A stretch of 64,000 nucleotides of DNA from Linepithema humile (GCF_040581485.1 NC_090133.1:14942001-15006000), one strand, 5' to 3'. Shown: positions 21,654 to 33,900, numbered from the stretch's first letter. The notes: generated from the sequence alone by a model not told the origin. Numbers and translations are program-made.

Positions 21654-22076
21654 ATGCCAGATACCGAAGTAACATCTTCGCGCCCAGACTCAAATTGTAA
21701 TTGTCGTTTCGTGTACTGTATCTTGGATAACGCGTGCTTGAATAGAAATACTGGCACGATATTGTGCCTCAATTGCTATCACGATTTATCAGAACCAACG
21801 CGAAATGATTTCGAACACGTCCTCGGACATCATTTGAATATCGGTTCTATAGTTCCATTAGCAAAGTGTCGTGTTTGTGGCCAGAACGTATCTCAACCTT
21901 TTCCAGTGCGTCACTGTCTCGCGTGTCTCAATCATTTTATAAGGCTAACAAATCAATTAACTCGAGAAGGACGAAGTGTTGTTAATCTTCCCGATCCTAC
22001 CAGCGTTCTACTTGGTGGAGGCCCGGGAATACGTACGTTAGTTATAACCAGCTTATTAAATCAACCGTCTGATTAA
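21654..22076 (+). CDS. Cysteine-rich small protein 1 of the LTR-like unit
   Basis: The 140-residue product has paired cysteines arranged like zinc-binding modules: CNC..., CLNC about 40 residues in, then CRVC and, after a short basic stretch, HCLAC (CRVCGQNVSQPFPVRHCLAC). The spacing suggests at least one treble-clef or zinc-ribbon fold. The C-terminus is Leu/Val-rich and ends LLNQPSD. It lies 20 bp before a second ORF with a similar Cys pattern, suggesting tandem duplication or a dicistronic message. I do not recognise a family. A nucleic-acid-binding or accessory role is only a guess from the zinc-finger look. Confidence 0.5.
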   Translation: MPDTEVTSSRPDSNCNCRFVYCILDNACLNRNTGTILCLNCYHDLSEPTRNDFEHVLGHHLNIGSIVPLAKCRVCGQNVSQPFPVRHCLACLNHFIRLTNQLTREGRSVVNLPDPTSVLLGGGPGIRTLVITSLLNQPSD

Positions 22077-22096
22077 ACGAATTTTAAATAATTGAT

Positions 22097-22468
22097 ATGT
22101 GTGTGGGGAAACGTTACGCTTGTCGGTCGCCTCGATTGGAATATCTTTATAGGTACTCCTTAGCTAGTTGCGTTCGTGAAACCAGCTTCGTGAATCCTAC
22201 GGCAAAAGAGCGTCTTTGCAAAGAATGCATCGCTAGCGAACCGATTGAATATAAAAGTTTATTCGTAGTTTTAAATGATAGGCATTACGCATCCGTCGGG
22301 CGTCGCCGCCCAAGATTACATTGCATTATTTGCCATCGCTACCTCGCGTTGATTCAACCGATTTCCGAGTGTCACGAATGTGAAGACAGGTACCTTAATT
22401 ATATGCAAAATCTCGCTGAAAACGGAGAAAGTTTTTATGATCAGCGAAACCCAATGTTACTCTCTTAA
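22097..22468 (+). CDS. Cysteine-rich small protein 2 of the LTR-like unit
   Basis: This 123-residue ORF starts 20 bp after the stop of the preceding one. It carries CVGKRYAC near the start, LCKEC at about residue 40, and LHCIICHRYL...CHEC near residues 75-95 (CIICHRYLALIQPISECHEC). The order of Cys pairs parallels the upstream protein (CLNC ... CRVC ... CLAC), so the two look like diverged copies. It is basic in its first half. An AATAAA follows about 70 bp after the stop. Family and function unknown. Confidence 0.5.
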   Translation: MCVGKRYACRSPRLEYLYRYSLASCVRETSFVNPTAKERLCKECIASEPIEYKSLFVVLNDRHYASVGRRRPRLHCIICHRYLALIQPISECHECEDRYLNYMQNLAENGESFYDQRNPMLLS

Positions 22469-22649
22469 ATTTTCGGTCAACATATACTTGATGCATTCTA
22501 ATGGTATTAAGCGATTCTTTCATTTCAAATGCATGATAATAAAACTTAAATAATTACATGTCAGTCACAATGGTTGATTACTATTTCTTACTACGTTGCT
22601 GCATTATTATCATATTCATTTTCTTGTGGTCTTACTCGGATTCATTATT

Positions 22650-22990
22650 CGCCTCTATTTGAATTTATTATTCATTAAAATACGGTCCTAATTATTACTA
22701 TACACGTTGTTTTGCAGAGTCGCAACAAAATATCGATGCGATACTGCTTTCCTTAAGATTTATTATTTAAATTTATTATTCATTAGAATACGGTCGTAAT
22801 TATTGGTCATACACGTTGTTTGTGTAAGGAGCAACCAAATATCAATGCGATACTGTTTTCCTTTACGATTTATTATTTAAATTTATTATTCATTAGAATA
22901 CGGTCCTAATTATTGGTCATACACGTTGTTCGCGTAAGGAGCAACAAAATATCAATGCGATACTGCTTCCCTTACGATCTCTCATTTAAT
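22650..22990. repeat. Three ~110-bp tandem repeats near the right end of the LTR-like unit
   Basis: Three adjacent copies share TTTATTATTCATTAGAATAC, CGGTCCTAATTATTGGTC and ATACACGTTGTT, then GAGCAACAAAATATCAATGC and GATACTGCTTTCC. A fourth partial copy begins at about 22988. Copies 2 and 3 are most alike. They may be enhancer-type repeats or structural RNA. Confidence 0.75.
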
Positions 22991-23166
22991 TTCGCTATCC
23001 ATTAGAAAGGGATTTTGGTTACGATTTTTTATATTAAACACAACATTTGTGTTTCACGTTCTTTTTCTGATCTTTTACTTTTTCATTGGTTCGTGAATCT
23101 TACCGATTGAGTCTCGCGTAAAGGTGCGAACACTACGTGTTACCGCCACCGCGCCGGGACGTGACA

Positions 23167-25030
23167 ATATAAAATAAATTTTTAATAAAAAAACATGCAC
23201 ATGTCATTATTTATTTTTATGTTAAAGCTTAATTTACAATAAGTTATTTTTAACATCAATATACGTGACAATTTGTTAATAAAAATTGCATCCAAGAATC
23301 GCGACATATAAGTTTTTTTAATTTTTGTAAATTCTATTTTTATAATTTTTCTTTACTTTACAATTTAATTATAACTAAATATTATATGATTTATTTTACG
23401 ACAATTATAGGTTTTCCCAATAATAGATTTTTATATGTGCAGAGCATAAATGCAAATTTTAGTATAAACTTTAATTATCAATATAACTAAAATAGTTACA
23501 AAAATTATAACATATTTGGGAAGTATAATATATAATAATAATTTTTTAGAAAAATATTTAGTGTTTCTTAATTTATAAACTTAAACAAAAAATTTTTAAA
23601 CGTATATTTATTAGGCGAACTGTAGAATAACAGCTATTTCGAGATTTCAACGTGTCACTAAATATAACAGGTTATTTCGAAAAGTGCGTTATAATTGACT
23701 TTTAACTCTATTAATAGATCAATATTTAATAAAAGTTGCAATATGATATTTATTATAAAATTTGTTGAAAATGTGAACTATCATATATATTCAAATAATA
23801 TCCATATGCATATATTCATGATTGCATGATGTTGATATGATATTCATATGATGTTTATATGATGCATTATATGATTGCAGTCTAAGAAATTTAATAAAAA
23901 AAAGATAATGTAAAACATCAATTATTCTACGATAATACATACTAATGGCCATACACTATTATTTATTAATAATTTCTGCTACATGTATATGCAACTACGT
24001 ATGTAATGTTAAAGAACAATATTTTTATCTCTCTGTTAAATTTTATGCTTAAATTTTGAATCTGAAATTTTACGATATGTAATAAATAACGTTATGTAGT
24101 ACATATAATAAATGCAAAGTTTTATACATTCAAAGATATTTATTTTATGCACGAAGAAATTGAAAGGCAAATAATTTAATATCGGTTTCAAGAAATGGAT
24201 AAATTGAAGAATTATTGTGGAAAAATACATGATAGAATACTTACTGTCTTACGGAAAGGCGACAGAATATTTTCAATATATACAATGTTCATAATATATA
24301 TATTTACAATAATAATAAAATATAAATTTAAATATAAAATTATATAAAATATTTTATAAATATTTAAGACAAAAATTTTAAGTTAGTTATATAGTATAAA
24401 TTTAAAACAAAAAGGTGTGTAAAATATGCGTGTAAAATATGTATATAAAATAAGAGCAGAGATATAAAATAAAAGGTTTAGGTTTTATATAAAAATAATA
24501 CCAATATCCGGCTTTGTTAATCATTATTATTCTGTATATTAATAACTTTTAAATTATGCAAATATGGCAAATATAGAAAAAATAATAAGTTCTAATTTAC
24601 AAAGCCAGATAGTAGTTTTGCATAATATATGTAAGAAAACATTTTATTTGTTACTTTATTCATTTTTTCAAATTATATTATATATTAAATTACATATTTA
24701 CATTTTTTAGTATTAAATTTAATATATTATTTGCAATCAGTTTTTAAATTTCGAATTTTTAATTAGACTATTATTTAGTCAAAACTGAATGTACTCATTA
24801 AATTTATATTGAAGAAAGCTGTAAAATATTAAAAATTATATTTGAAAATATTTCTTTTAAAAGGAGCTATTAATAAATAATTTTGGCAAAACATTGTTTT
24901 TAATGTGGAACGTATATATTGAAAAAATTAAAATCTTTGATGATAAATATAAGTATATAGGCGCATAGATGTGTGTTTTTTTTGCTTTTGTTCATTGGCT
25001 TTCAATTTGTTTTTCATTTTAAGAGACATG
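23167..25030. other. AT-rich interval without recognisable genes
   Basis: Strongly AT-rich sequence. Short motifs such as ATGTTGATATGATATTCATA occur near 23800-23880 as local imperfect repeats. No ORF of substance, RNA gene or terminal repeats were recognised. Confidence 0.5.
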
Positions 25031-25491
25031 ATGTAAAAATCGCAATCACAGTTGAAATAATTGCATAAATCCATGACTAGCAGATCGTATCACGGAGAAA
25101 TGTACATAATGTACATTTCCTAATAATAAGCTGAAAAAATCAGTTGTTTTTGACGTCTATTTTTCTTAATATTTATGTGCAAGACGTATTTTATTGTTTA
25201 TAGATTTATAAAAATTATTTGTATGATATATTTCACGGTATTTGTCTGTCTTATCTTAATTGTAAATACCGTGTGCCAATGATTTTATATGTTTTACGTT
25301 AATTAATTTCCTTTAAATTGCATTATTATTTATATCTTATTTTGCATTATTGATAATCAGGAAATGCATGATTTTACAATTTCTTAGCATAGTCTTATTA
25401 AATTGCACTAAAATCTTTTCTTTATTCCGTGATGAGATCTGCTAGTCAATGATTTATACAATTATATCAACTGTGATTGCGATTTTCTACG
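25031..25491. mobile_element. MITE with ~65-bp terminal inverted repeats
   Basis: The left end (AAAATCGCAATCACAGTTGA...CATGACTAGCAGATCG) returns in reverse complement at the right (AGATCTGCTAGTCAATGA...CAACTGTGATTGCGATTTT). The interior includes a smaller inverted ACGGTATTTGTC/GTAAATACCGT pair. There is no coding capacity. Confidence 0.7.
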
Positions 25492-25545
25492 AAATTGAAA
25501 AATTCATGCTTATTTTCTTTCTTATTTGAGGGTAATACTTGCTGC

Positions 25546-25648
25546 AAAGTAACATAATTTGTAAACATTTTATGACTGAACATATGAGATATATTCAGTC
25601 ATAAAATATGTTTATACAAATCATATTATGATGCTGCAATAAGTATTC
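25546..25648. repeat. ~100-bp hairpin
   Basis: TGCTGCAAAGTAACATAATT...TTATGACTGAA is mirrored by TTCAGTCATAAAATATGTTT...AATCATATTATGATGCTGCA. The loop is only a few bases around TATGAGATATA. It could be a tiny MITE. From 25650 to 26006 there is only T/C-rich low-complexity sequence. Confidence 0.65.
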
Positions 25649-26841
25649 CTGCAATGATGATTTATAAGATATAAATAATAATAACAATTTACAAGAAATG
25701 CTTGCTTCAATATATTGTATTTGAAAGTTTCGTTATTTCTTTTATATAAAGATACGTTCTACATTATTTGACTTTTTCATACATACCTTTTTCCGTTTAT
25801 AAATACCTGTTATTGCTTTTATTCCACCTTTATTGTCTTCTTAGTTTTTGCATTGCTGAGTCATTTCATTTTTCTATTTTATTTCTTTCTCTCTCTCTTC
25901 TTTTTTCTTTCTTCTTTGCATCAATTATTTATTTTTCTTTATTATATAAGATGGTGCCCAAGACGGTTTATTCTTCTAACTTTTTTTTTATAATCGCAAC
26001 TAAAATTTATTTATTTAAAAAGTTTTTGACTTTTCTGCAAGATGCGCTGCCTTTTTTATTAGCACGATTATTATATTGTTACGTCCTAACCCGGAGGGAA
26101 AGGGGCGGGTCAGGTATACGGACGGACGCAACAATAAAAGTATAAATTTGTGGTGTTTGCTCGCTGGTCGGTATGAGGAGAGGCGACCGCGCGAGCCGAA
26201 CGATTTTCCTTGGCTGAGAACAGGTCAACGATCGTAAAGATCGATATTACCCTGTTAGAGGCCTCAACCAATCGTTTGTGGTTCCCTTTTCTGGTCAAGA
26301 GAATTAACTCCTTTTATTAAGGGCGGAACCTCGTGCAATTTTCAAAAGGAGAGGTGTTTGAGAGAGAGAGAGAGGTGAGAGAGAGAGAGATGATTGTGAA
26401 AATTAGACTTACTACTTGGATGTCTTCGAAATGTATTTAGATCTCCAATCCTAAAGTCCAGGTGTAGTCGGCCTTGAGGTGTATTTGATCCTCCTGGGGT
26501 CAGTTAGTGGTATCCGCACTGGGTCGATCGGAGACTGATTGCAGCTGAGGGGGATGAGAGTGAAGGGCCACGGCCGATGAGCGTTATGTCCTTCGCGCCG
26601 GGAAAACTGATCGGAGGCGTTGCACAGATCCTCGTATTCGTAGTCAAAATAATTTCTTTGAACACCGATGTATTCTGAATTGTCTTCCGTAACCGGTCTC
26701 GTGTACTGGAAAAGTAATTGGCGCGCACGGTATTTTACTCCCCCACGTCGCGTCTTAGATTTGGGCATGAAGGATAATGTCGTCAATGTGAAAATTCCAG
26801 GCTAAAAGCGTGCGGTGGTCCGCACCACGATTAGCGGGGAT

Positions 26842-29800
26842 CAGGGCTGGGCAAAATACATTATAAAAGTATTTGAAATATAAAATACAAAATACTGTCA
26901 ATCTTAGTATTTGAATTACAAAATATAAAATACTTTTAATTTTTTTATTTGAAATACAAAATACAAAATACTTTTAAATCTTTTTTTTGAAATACAAAAT
27001 ACTTCTTTGAAATACAAAATACTTTTTAATTACAATAATATATAAACTTCGCTATATAATAATTAAACAAAAAGCAACAATATTTGTCATTTATCACAAA
27101 CAGTTTAAGCGATTTCGCATTATGTCTTGATTGATCACAGAAAAAACTGAGAGAAACTGAAAAAATATTGAAAAAGACGAACTGAAAATTAATCAATCAA
27201 ATCACACACACAAATCACACATTTTTATTTAAATAAGTGTGATTTCCTTTTAAAAAAATTAATTTTTGAAAACATTTATCTAAAAATGATCGTCTTGAAG
27301 GCGATTGAATAAATCCTGCAAAAGAAAATAGCCTCTCCACAGCTGCAGAAGAGAACATAAGCTCGTGTTAAATCTTATAAATAATTTTTTCACAGATGGG
27401 TAATTGTTTAAAGAAGATAAAGACTTTGATTTATCATTTAAAAATGATACAAACTCTAATTGCTGTTGAGATTGTTGTTTTTCTGTTTTTGGACCAGAAA
27501 AAATAAAAAAATCTTTATTTGTATCACTAGTACTAGTAGCCTGTTCAGACATACTAGTTTCCATTGTTTCCATAGAATTAACGCATAAATTTTGAATGCG
27601 TCTTCTTTCAGATTCTAAACTTTCTGACAACCATTTTAATTTGAATGATGGATGAAAACATGAAGCAATAATTGCTTCATTCGCTTCTGGGGACAATTCA
27701 AAAAATTTTGCGAATCGCTTATGCAAAGAAGTTAGTAAATTAGATAGAACAAAACCAGTGTGTTGCAGATTTTGTTCCTGAAGATTTTGCAGTCGTTGTT
27801 TTAACGAAAATAATGTAAGCAACAACTGACCATAAAAACAATCTGTTTCTTTCTGAAGATAATCCAGCGCTGTTGCTATAGGTTTCATTAAAAGACAAAA
27901 TTCTTCTAAATACTCCAATTCGATCTCCTTGAAAGCACATAAATTCAAATTTGAATTTAAATCGTTTAACTTTGTTTTATATTTTAGAAGCTAAATTGTT
28001 GCGTCATATAAAGAATTCCATCTGGTAGAACAAGGGTAGGTTAAACTGCAACCTAAAGCATCATGAATTATTTCTGAAGTTTTTGGTCGTTGTGATGCAT
28101 TCCATAATGCAGTGCATTTGCCAAACAATGGATGGTGAATTCTAGATGCTGTAGAATTTTTAAGTGCATTGTGAAAATCAGTTGTTGCCAAAAAATTCAA
28201 AGTATGACTTGCACATCTTAAATGATGTGGTAACAAAATATTATTGTTATTACTTATCAAGTTCATTGACAAATATGGTGTTGATGTTTGATATTTTACA
28301 CTATTACTTTCATCAGAAATGATTACGAATTCAATTGTTTCCTCTTCTTCTTCATCACTATTGTCTACAGCGTCTATACTTAAATTATCTGAAATTGGCA
28401 AATTCAAAAACGAAAAATTAAAATTTTTCGAAATACTTAAATTATTACCTAATAGTAAATAACTTTAGAATAAGTTTGAAATCAAATTGAAAGAAATTTT
28501 GTTATAATTGATAAATTTACCAAGTTTAAATTTATATTTACTATTTTTACAGAAGTCTAAATTTATATTTACTATGTTTACAGAATATTGGATATAAAAA
28601 ATAAAAATTGCAATGCAGATACCGTGTGTAATTCCAAATTCTGCAAAAGCTTTAACAAAATTAGAACCATTATCGGTTATTGTAGACACTATTTGCTCAT
28701 GCTTTAAACCATATTCTGAAAAAATATCTAACAACATTTCAGCTATTCGATCATATGAGTGCGTTCCTTTAAATCTGCGACAATCTAAGACACAACTGCA
28801 GCGTTTCAGATCTTGAGTTATCTAAAAATTAAATTAATTTTTATGTTGTTAATTTAAAAAAATTTTTTTAGTTAAATTAATTAATTTTTATATTATTAAT
28901 TTTTTTACCCAATGCGCAGTAATGCCTATAAAACTTTTATGCTTAGTTGACCATATGTTGGCAGTTGTAGAAATATAATTAACATTTTGTAAAGTCTGTT
29001 TTAAATGTTCCACAGCACGATTATAATCATCATCAATTCTTCTGCCAAGAGTACGTCGTGATGGTATTTCTAAGTCAGAGTTAATATCTGAAAAAACATT
29101 AAATAAGTATGTAATAAATATGAAATATAATGTAATTATGTAATGTAATATGTTATCTGTTTCTGTGTCTCCACTTTAGCTCTAAAGGATTAAGAAAAAA
29201 CTAACCTGCAAATATTTTTATAAAATTTGGATCATCAACAGTTGATAGTGGTTTCATACTACCAACAATGTATCAAAGAATATTTTCTTCAATTTTTTTC
29301 TGCTGTGATATGTTTTGTCTTCTTGGATCAAATAATTTCATTTGTTTTAATTTTGAAGTATCTGTATCGTCTGTATCTGTTTTATGTTTTCTTGTTTCTC
29401 TTGGACCCTTTATTTTAGTTTCAATTTTGTATTGATCATATTCCTTTAAAATGGATTTGTGTACACGCTGAAAAAAAAATTTTTATATCTTTATAAAAAA
29501 AATCAAAGATTTTTATATATATCTTTATAATATCTAACTACATTACTACATAGAAAATAGTTATTGGTGTTATAAGTTTGTAAAGTGCAACTTTTACGAG
29601 TATAGTTATAGAGATTAATCAATCCACTGAATATTTTGACATTTTTAATAAAATCAAAATTAACATGACAAATTTTTAAGTTAAACCATGATAATATACA
29701 CGTAAAACAAAACGTTAACAACTATCGTTCCTAAAATTACTTTTCTGGCAGGCCAAAAAAAGTGACTTTTTTGACGATTATGCATAACAATAAGTGTAAT

Positions 29801-30583
29801 TTTTTGCCGATCAGAAGAAATTACTTTATAAAAATATGGATACATTTATGAATTATGGTTATAGGCTTATAGGTTATTATGTTTATAGTAAATATATAAT
29901 TATATTATTTTAAATTAGGTACTTACTTTTAAATGCATTTTGAAATTTGTTGTAGCTCTTAAAGAACCGCTTAAGACAATTTGTTTATTTTGTTTCTTGC
30001 AGGTTAAACACATTGCTTTCACCTTGCTACGATCTTGATCTACTTTAATAATTTTGAAATATTTGCCATTTAGAATAGCAGGCAAATTTGTATCACAAAC
30101 AGTATTCTCTTCTTCGACTTCATCATTTGTTTTACTTTTGGATGTACTTGTAATATCCATTTTAACAGTTGAGAAGAGATAACCAAACCGAGAACCAAGA
30201 CAAGAAATGACAGTTAATGACGCAAGATCGAACCTAATAATGCAAGCCATGCTTGCAACGTAGTCAGATGTTAGACCCTTCTTCACTCACTTTTCGAACT
30301 TTTAGAGAGAAAGAGAAAGAAGTTGTCTTACTCTCTTGCACTCTTTGACTGCGTTCAGGAAACGCGCTATAAGTTACTACTATTGTTGTCAAAGACTTTT
30401 TTGGTATTTCAAATACAAAATAGATTAAAATTGTATTTGAAATATAAAATACACTAAATAACCTTTTTGAAATACAAAATACAAAATACTTTTATGTGTT
30501 TCGCTGAAATACAAAATACAAAATACAATTGTATTTCAAATACTGTATTTCAAATACAAGTATTTCAAATATGCCCAGTCCTG
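26842..30583 (-). mobile_element. hAT transposon with 8-bp target duplication GCGGGGAT
   Basis: The ends are CAGGGCTGGGCA and, as the reverse complement on the right, CAGGACTGGGCA. GCGGGGAT is duplicated at 26834-26841 and 30584-30591, the 8-bp signature of hAT insertions. Sub-terminal zones on both sides are packed with TATTTGAAATACAAAATAC-like repeats in both orientations, probable transposase-binding motifs. The 3,742-bp interior carries a degraded transposase on the minus strand. The element sits inside the solo LTR. A short GTGCGGTGGTCCGCACC palindrome occurs in the LTR on both sides of the insertion, about 20 bp away. Confidence 0.9.
27280..30286 (-). pseudogene. Degraded hAT transposase
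   Basis: Fragments in order on the minus strand: a BED-type zinc finger (29915-30220; MCLTCKKQNKQIVL...LRATTNFKMHLK), followed by a donor-like GTAAGTACC; part of the catalytic domain (28465-28737; STITDNGSNFVKAFAEFG); an acidic stretch and the block LPHHLRCASHTLNFLA (27991-28407); then the C-terminal region (27280-27948) with LSPEANEAIIASCFHPSFK and, in a shifted frame near 27330, SSAAVERLFSFAG, the hAT dimerisation signature. Stops and frame changes separate the pieces and no single protein can be read. It bound the ends and catalysed cut-and-paste when intact. Confidence 0.8.
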
Positions 30584-30899
30584 GCGGGGATACAGAAACC
30601 AAGTACAACGTGCGGTGGTCCGCACCGAAGCAAATAGTTCTGAGTGCTGATTCAGAAAGATAACTGGGTGGTTGGGTGTTAGGTAGGGTGTAGGTTGTAC
30701 ACGAGAAAAGAGATCGAATAGTTTTAACAGACACTTTACTGAATCTATTTTATTACAAACTCTTACAGTCACTTAAAAATGTTGCGAATTGTTTCTAAGT
30801 CCCAATATTCAAACTGTTCGGGTAATACTAAAAGCCTCTCTCTACTAACTGGCTGACTCTCTAACTAAAAACTGCTGCTTTCACGGGTGGGTGTCTTCC

Positions 30900-30906
30900 T
30901 TTTATA
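30900..30906 (-). promoter_or_regulatory. TATA box of the solo LTR
   Basis: On the minus strand, GAGTATAAAAGGAAG lies about 330 bp inside the LTR's 5' end. It is followed after about 30 bp by a run of AGTTAGAGAGTCAGCCAGTT, typical of a transcription start region, and by AATAAA at 30754-30749. Orientation agrees with the LTR termini. Confidence 0.55.
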
Positions 30907-33900
30907 CTCGAAATTTTGGGTTCTGGAAGAGAGACATTCCTTCCGAGGGGTTGTTAATAAAAATAAGATAAAAAAGGTTGTTTGAAGATTAATAAATGGA
31001 TTGCTCGAATGACATGTATATCGTTCCGTCGGCTTTTCTGTCGGCGAAAATTCAAAGTCTACTATCGCGGTCGCGTGTCTTATCTCGACAAATTTTCGAT
31101 TGAAGGCCTAAAAGATTATTATGGTACATTCGGGATCTTAAATCATTAAAATAATATTTTCGGAACGTTTCTTTGAATTTTCCCGACTGGTCGTGAGAAA
31201 CTTGTGCAAGGGAAAGGTCCGTACAGGACGTAACAATATCTTGTACGAGAATATAGTTTAACGCTAATCATATATTTCAGCGCTTGAAGTCGATGATTGT
31301 AGCACGCATCGTTTTTATCGAACCATCCACAATGTATTTTATTCGTTAAATCTACGCATTCATTGGTTATTTTGTTCAAAATTTGTGAGAAAGCCCAATA
31401 ATTTTGCCACTTCTGATTAAATGCTATTAATTGTGTTTCAACCACTTTGGTAAAAACAGCTGTTGGTCGTATTAATTTTGTTACAATAGGAGCGTCTTCG
31501 TCTATGTTTGGATATTCTCTAAATTCTATATACTTTTCATTTTCCGTTGCGTAATCCATTGGCGTTTCCATCATAATATTGCGACAATTATCGCAATTTG
31601 TTTTCGCAATGCTTCGTCGAGCTACATATCCAGCGAAAAATGCAATAGCATTTTGATCATAAAAGTTAAGCGGATTTATATTTTCCTGATCTTCGATATT
31701 ATCATATTCTTTTTTCGAGAATTTTTGTATCGAGAATTTTTGTATCTTCCATAAGCAGTTCATCTTCAGGATCAATATCATGTTGTATAACAGTATGACT
31801 TTCACTCATGAAATTTTCCATTGTCTTTACGAATTTACTCGGTGGATTAATAAGAGATTCCGTTTCTGGGCACAGAACATTGCCTTTTTCACTTGTTTGA
31901 ATATATCCTATACAGAGTATATGTCTAAGAGAAAGACGAACCATTCTTGCTGTAGAATTAGGGTTAAATCCTCCGCGCTGTCTTAATTTGGAGAATAAAT
32001 GTTCGACGGAGTCTTGATTGCATAATCCAGTAGCAAGTTCGAATGTTTTATATTGCTTTTCCAGATCTTTATATGTTTTTAGAATAGCTTTTTAGAATAG
32101 CTACTGTTAAGCTAAAGCCTTTCAAACAAGGAATTTTCGATATTCTTTCTGATGATGTGGACCATCTTGAACACCATCCAACAAAATCTGTTAATAAATC
32201 CTCAATATCAGGATTTTTATACGATAATAATTGTTTGCCACCAAATTTAATATTAAGGCTATAAGAATTACAGGCGTCAATTATTTTATTCATACGCTCT
32301 GTAAAGTCAGCCGTCGCTTCCCATGAACTTGTCTGTAATTGTTTTCCGTAGCCTGCTGTTCTCATTGCGGCTGCAAATTTATGACTGAATAATTGAAAAG
32401 CTCTTTTCACATTCATTGCTTCAAAAGTATTTGGATAAAGATGGGCTTCTGTTATGTGAGATAACAAATTTGAACCTCCTTTTGCGGTATCATCAATGGA
32501 CCAAGTTAATTCAAAATCAGCATATGATGGGATTACTTTTCCATCACAATACAAATATTTGTGTTGTCTTAGTAAACTCGCCAACCTTTTTATTAAATGC
32601 GGAAAATCATATGATGCATAGTATTTTTTTTCATTATGTATGAAGAATGGTTTATCCGAATTCACGCCAAGTTGACTATAAGCGCTCTGATTACATGTGC
32701 CTTGATCACATGTTACGAGTCGCACATCAGCACCTGTCTTGCTCAACTTATCTAAGCATTCTTTTACTAAAATAACAATTTCTTCCGCTTTCATACATTT
32801 ACCTGGAAGAAAATATGCTAGTGGTTGACGCCAGGGATGACTCGCATTTATGCTGTCCAGACAAAATACAAATACGCATTTTGCTCTCTCATGTGTTCTT
32901 CCTAAAGGGCCAAGATCAACAAGCCCTTCTATTTGATCAAGTCTGAGTGAATATTCTTCATACGATTTAATATACATTTCGTCCCATTTCAAAGCGCATA
33001 CTTTTTGTTCCTCGGATATCTTTGAGATTTTTTCTTGTAATTTTTTAAATATAAAATCGCAAAATCCATCATATTATATTCTTCGTGCCATCTTCTAATA
33101 GTTCTTTCTGCAGGAAAATTGCAACCTGCCTTTCGTAAGCGACGCAATGCAGCAGCTGAATAATAAAAAAGCTGTTTTGAAAGAATTTTTTCTTGTTCTG
33201 TATATGGCGCATGTGGCGTATGTAGTTGTAAATTTATCATTGCTTTTGCAAGAGGATGCAATTCTTGCTCCTCGATTAAATTTTCTAGAAAAATTTTTTT
33301 ACTTTTTTTATTTGTTCGTTTTTTAGGTATTTGCCGAGTCTTTAAACGGAATTTTAAACATTTTATAATACGACGCAAACGAGTATTTTCACGCTTTAAA
33401 GAATTAATTAATATTTCTGAATGAGTCTTATCTTTTTCATTTTTTTCTTTATTTATTGTACTTATCTGATCATGCGTAGGAACATTTTCGCACGTTGTAG
33501 GCTCTAAATGTATCCATTCCATTAGATCTTCTGATGAAATATCAAAATTCAACCGTGGTGGAAAATAAGTTCGTGATGGAGGCTGTTCAAATAATTGTTC
33601 ATTTATTTCATCATTCTCACAAGCTCTATCAAATGACGTCCCTGCTGTTGTATTATTGTTTATATTTCTAAGTTCCTCCCTTTTTTCCATTTCGTTTATT
33701 CTCTCAGCTGTTTCTATTATTATTTCAGATTCTTTATTTCGTAAATCGTTGAATCGAATGGGCACTGCGTCACGTTTTAATCTTTTTTTGTCTTCTCCCA
33801 TAAAATTGTCTATATTGAAGTTATTTGCACATAAACCGGCACGACGAACAGAATTGGCAGACCATTTTTCCAAATTAATATTTCCTGCAACAGAATTATG

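Larger units (their letters stand above)
20549..23166 (+). mobile_element. LTR-like unit (2.6 kb) encoding two cysteine-rich ORFs
   Basis: The unit starts TGTAACGTCCC and ends GGGACGTGACA, an 11-bp terminal inverted repeat with one mismatch and the TGT...ACA dinucleotides of LTRs. It is flanked on both sides by ATAT, the 4-bp duplication typical of gypsy-type integration. Inside are a TATA box at 20945, two Cys-rich ORFs (21654-22076, 22097-22468), an AATAAA at about 22539, and three ~110-bp tandem repeats (22650-22990). I found no internal LTR boundary, primer-binding site, RT or integrase. It is therefore either a solo LTR of exceptional length that carries genes, or a compact non-autonomous retroelement. 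Its ends match the style of the solo LTR at 26077-31235. Confidence 0.6.
26077..31235 (-). mobile_element. Solo LTR of a gypsy-type element, itself split by a hAT insertion
   Basis: The termini are TGTTACGTCC and GGACGTAACA, perfect 10-bp inverted ends. ATAT flanks both sides (26073-26076, 31236-31239). Removing the 3.74 kb hAT and one copy of its 8-bp duplication leaves about 1,409 bp, with no gag or pol. The minus strand reads as an LTR: TATAAAA at 30906-30900 and an AATAAA at 30754-30749, about 150 bp downstream. The insertion lies inside the P-like transposase, and the host frame is continuous across the deleted insert, which proves the boundaries. (GA)n runs lie at 26360-26392. Confidence 0.85.
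26007..33888 (-). pseudogene. P-element/THAP9-like transposase gene, interrupted
   Basis: On the minus strand from 33888: the second half of a THAP zinc finger (SVRRAGLCANNFNIDNFM, AVPIRF), a coiled coil, an HTH-like block (ERTIRRWHEEYN), then the RNase-H-like transposase core (SEEQKV.ALKWDEM, VTCDQGTCNQSAYSQLGV, YASYDFPHLIKRL) and the P-type C-terminal region (FFAGYVARRS, CDNCRNIM). A splice acceptor (CTGTTGCAG) precedes 33888, and the first THAP exon is absent. The third zinc ligand position reads CANN instead of CxxH. Frame changes lie near 33050 and 31715, both in A-runs. A solo LTR (26077-31235) splits the last coding part. Reading resumes exactly after one ATAT copy (RTRY|NNRANKKGS) and stops at 26007-26009. 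Confidence 0.8.

Noticed and set aside
25768..26145. A 125-codon hydrophobic frame (many Leu/Phe/Ser)
   Set aside because: It is a T/C-rich low-complexity tract that runs into the solo LTR end. There is no recognisable topology or homology.
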